Assembly (NCBI GenBank): GCA_031264715.1
Contig: JAISDP010000073.1
Coordinates: 1-9,145 of the forward strand
Length of the DNA stretch: 9,145 nt
From: Bacteroidales bacterium
Lineage (GTDB): Bacteria > Bacteroidota > Bacteroidia > Bacteroidales > UBA4181
Reading direction: 5' to 3'
A program made the position numbers and the translations under genes. Positions 6,846-9,145 of the stretch are shown one piece after another. The notes below the pieces were generated by a model. It made no database searches. It saw nothing but the letters and a program-made list of their open reading frames with translations, and was not told the origin of the DNA. Position 1 is the first letter of the stretch, and every line of letters begins with the position of its first letter.

Positions 6846-9110
6846 TTATTTCAACCGGTTCAACGCGCTGCCGGCCTTGAACCATTCTATCTGCAACCGG
6901 TTACAGGTGTGCAGCGCCTGAAATTCTTCGTGAGTCCCGTCTGTGTGGTGCAGCGCTATGGTGAGCGCCTTGCCGGGCACAAAAGTTTCCAGCCCCAGGA
7001 TGTCGATGGCGTCGTCTTCGCGGATGCGGTCGTAATCTGCCTTGTCGGCAAAAGTAAGCGCCAGCATGCCCTGTTTTTTGAGGTTGGTTTCGTGGATGCG
7101 GGCAAACGATTTTGCCAGGATCGCCTTCACGTTGAGGAAGCGCGGCTCCATGGCCGCATGTTCGCGCGAAGAACCTTCGCCGTAATTTTCCTCGGCTACC
7201 ACGATGGAACCAATGCCCTGCCGCTTGTAGCCGGCTGCTACTTCCGACACGCGACCATATATGTTTCGGGCTTCGGGCTTCGAGTTATCGAGCACATGGT
7301 CGGTTTTGCCGTTGAAAACATTCACGGCGCCCATCAGCATGTTTTCGGAGATGCGTTCGAGACACCCCCGGTACCGAAGCCACGGGCCGGCCATGGAAAT
7401 ATGATCGGTGGTGCATTTGCCCGATACCTTGATGAGCAGGCGCAAGTCTTTGAGATCTTTGCCGTCCCACGGGTCAAAAGGCTGTAATTCCTGTAAGCGT
7501 TCGGAATGTGGATCAATTCGTACAGCCACCGCAGCGCCTTCTTTGCTTGGCGCGATGTAGCCGCGATCGTCCACGGCAAAGCCCGAAGGAGGAAGTTCCA
7601 TTCCCTGGGGCGGGTCAAGCCGGACTTTCTCACCCTGTTCGTTCACTAAAAAATCCGTCGCCGGGTTGAATGTCAAATCGCCGGCTATGGTCAGGGCCGT
7701 GACGATGTCGGGCGAGGCCACAAACGCGCAGGTATTCGGGTTGCCGTCGTTGCGCTTGGCAAAGTTGCGGTTGAACGAGGTGATGATGGAGTTGCGCCGT
7801 GTGGGATCGTCCGTTTGGCGTTTCCATTGGCCGATGCACGGGCCGCAGGCATTGGCCATGGTAACGCCGCCAATGGCTGCGAATGTTTGCAGCAAACCAT
7901 CCCGTTCGGCGGTATAACGCACCTGCTCCGAGCCGGGCGTAACGATAAATCCGGCTTTGGTTTTCACGCCTTTCTCCAATGCCTGGCGGGCAATGGAGGC
8001 AGCGCGTGTCATATCTTCGTACGATGAATTGGTGCATGACCCAATCAGGCCGACTTCCAGTTTTTGCGGATAATCCCCGTCCTTAACGGCTTTGGCAAAT
8101 GCCGATAAGGGATGTGCCGCATCGGGCGTGAACGGGCCGTTGATGTAAGGTTCGAGCGTGTCCAGGTCGATCTCGATCACCCGGTCGTAATAGTTTTCGG
8201 GATCGGACGTCAGTTCGGGATCGGCTTGCAGGTGCATCCGGTTGGCATCGGCTAATCTTACCAGTTCGTTGCGGCCGGTTGCGGCAAGGAAGCGCGCCAT
8301 CTTCCCGTCATACGGGAACAGCGAGCAGGTAGCGCCCACTTCGGCGCCCATGTTACATATGGTGGCTTTTCCCGTTGCCGATATGGAAGCTGCGCCATCG
8401 CCGAAATATTCGATAATGGCATTGGTTCCTCCTTTTACAGTGAGGATGCCGGCCAATTTCAGGATCACATCTTTGGGCGACGCCCATCCGTTGAGTCTCC
8501 CGGTAAGTTTTACGCCGATGATTTTCGGCATACGCAGTTCCCAGGGAATGGCCGCCATCACATCCACAGCGTCGGCGCCGCCGACACCGATGGCCACCAT
8601 GCCCAATCCGCCGGCATTGGGCGTGTGCGAATCCGTTCCTACCATCATCCCTCCGGGAAAAGCATAATTTTCGAGTACTACCTGGTGAATGATGCCCGCC
8701 CCGGGCTTCCAGAACCCGATACCGTACTTGTCGGATACCGATTGCAGGAAGTCGTACACTTCGCGGTTGCTCTCTTTTGCTTTTTCGAGATCGGTTTTGG
8801 CATTTACCTGCGCCGGAATTAAATGGTCGCAATGTACGGTTGCCGGAACAGCGGTTTGTTCCATACCTGCGTTCATGAACTGGAGCAGCGCCATCTGTGC
8901 GGTGGCGTCCTGCATGGCTGCACGGTCGGGCGCAAAGGTTACATAATCAGCGCCACGGACATAATCCTTTACAGGGATGTCATCCGACAGGTGCGTATAA
9001 AGTATTTTTTCCGTCAAGGTAAGCGGACGGTTCAATATGTTGCGGATTTGTTGCTGCTTTGCATCCAATCCGTCATAAAACTGCTGTAGAAGAGGCCAAT
9101 CGAAAACCAT
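6846..9110 (-). CDS. acn: Aconitate hydratase, mitochondrial/AcnA-like single-chain type
   Basis: The enzyme interconverts citrate and isocitrate via cis-aconitate in the TCA cycle, using a [4Fe-4S] cluster, in the cytoplasm. At 754 residues it matches the mitochondrial-type aconitase length and is shorter than bacterial AcnA (about 890). Visible motifs, in order: VHCDHLI (92-98, H96), GTDSHTPN (158-165, D160, S161, H162), the first cluster cysteine in GSCTNSS (C359), the other two in ACGPCIG (C422, C425), SFNRNF (445-450), and the swivel-domain motif GEGSSREHAAMEPR (644-657) with the catalytic serine and substrate-binding arginine. Domains 1-3 cover about 1-500 and the swivel domain about 540-754. 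All expected cluster ligands and active-site residues are present, so it should be active. A promoter element lies just upstream and a hairpin terminator downstream, so it appears to be the last or only gene of its unit. The fixed ATG at 9110 gives an N-terminus typical of Bacteroidota homologues. Confidence 0.97.
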   Translation of the reverse strand: MVFDWPLLQQFYDGLDAKQQQIRNILNRPLTLTEKILYTHLSDDIPVKDYVRGADYVTFAPDRAAMQDATAQMALLQFMNAGMEQTAVPATVHCDHLIPAQVNAKTDLEKAKESNREVYDFLQSVSDKYGIGFWKPGAGIIHQVVLENYAFPGGMMVGTDSHTPNAGGLGMVAIGVGGADAVDVMAAIPWELRMPKIIGVKLTGRLNGWASPKDVILKLAGILTVKGGTNAIIEYFGDGAASISATGKATICNMGAEVGATCSLFPYDGKMARFLAATGRNELVRLADANRMHLQADPELTSDPENYYDRVIEIDLDTLEPYINGPFTPDAAHPLSAFAKAVKDGDYPQKLEVGLIGSCTNSSYEDMTRAASIARQALEKGVKTKAGFIVTPGSEQVRYTAERDGLLQTFAAIGGVTMANACGPCIGQWKRQTDDPTRRNSIITSFNRNFAKRNDGNPNTCAFVASPDIVTALTIAGDLTFNPATDFLVNEQGEKVRLDPPQGMELPPSGFAVDDRGYIAPSKEGAAVAVRIDPHSERLQELQPFDPWDGKDLKDLRLLIKVSGKCTTDHISMAGPWLRYRGCLERISENMLMGAVNVFNGKTDHVLDNSKPEARNIYGRVSEVAAGYKRQGIGSIVVAEENYGEGSSREHAAMEPRFLNVKAILAKSFARIHETNLKKQGMLALTFADKADYDRIREDDAIDILGLETFVPGKALTIALHHTDGTHEEFQALHTCNRLQIEWFKAGSALNRLK

Positions 9111-9129
9111 AATTATATTTATTTGGGAA

Positions 9130-9137
9130 CAAATATA
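9130..9137 (-). promoter_or_regulatory. -7 promoter element of the aconitase gene
   Basis: Read on the minus strand this is TATATTTG, a perfect TAnnTTTG match, ending 19 bases before the aconitase ATG. Transcription would start within about ten bases downstream, giving a very short, A-rich leader without a Shine-Dalgarno sequence, as is common in Bacteroidota. The matching -33 element would lie beyond the right edge of the window. Confidence 0.6.
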
Positions 9138-9145
9138 GCAAAGTT

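Noticed and set aside
6909..7487. 192-codon plus-strand frame antisense to aconitase
   Set aside because: It is a shadow of the strongly conserved aconitase frame; the composition is that of reverse-complemented coding sequence and no family motif is present.

Overview
The window looks like chromosomal DNA of a Bacteroidota bacterium, most likely of the order Bacteroidales. This rests on several signs. There is a stand-alone single-gene MCE/MlaD protein of the Bacteroidota type. There is a mitochondrial-type aconitase of 754 residues and a secreted GH29 fucosidase with a long C-terminal extension. There is a lipoprotein with a short 'SSC' lipobox. Two starts are preceded by matches to the Bacteroides -7 promoter element TAnnTTTG, and the sequence before starts is A-rich instead of Shine-Dalgarno-like. 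No phage, plasmid, insertion-sequence, CRISPR, tRNA or rRNA gene is visible.

Layout from left to right. A diaminopimelate decarboxylase (lysA, + strand, 30-1340) is the only clear plus-strand gene and meets the rest head-on. All other genes are on the minus strand. Read in the direction of transcription (right to left) they are: aconitase (9110-6846), a 411-bp gene-free interval, secreted GH29 alpha-L-fucosidase (6434-4308), MCE/MlaD membrane protein (4112-3183), a strong intrinsic terminator (3105-3077), an aldo/keto reductase (2980-2159), and, 11 bp later, a hypothetical two-domain lipoprotein (2147-1371).

The genes do not form one pathway. Likely transcription units are: lysA, possibly continuing from a gene to the left; aconitase alone, with its own promoter (TATATTTG) and a hairpin terminator; the fucosidase; the MCE gene with a candidate promoter; and aldo/keto reductase plus lipoprotein as a two-gene unit. 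lysA and aconitase are housekeeping. The fucosidase is accessory and acts on glycans outside the cytoplasm. The MCE protein probably belongs to envelope lipid transport.

The most unusual part is the interval between aconitase and fucosidase. It holds five tandem 21-bp units (6569-6673) whose spacer pentamer switches from AAGTT to AACTT, so the whole array is also a roughly 100-bp dyad that can fold into one long hairpin. In the plus-strand transcript many of the imperfect positions are G-U wobbles. Because 21 is a multiple of three, the array also reads as heptapeptide repeats with a Gly-Arg-Pro core on both strands. It is the best candidate here for an undescribed element. A second point of interest is the fucosidase, in which a Gln stands at the place where the family usually has its Trp-Glu acid/base motif.
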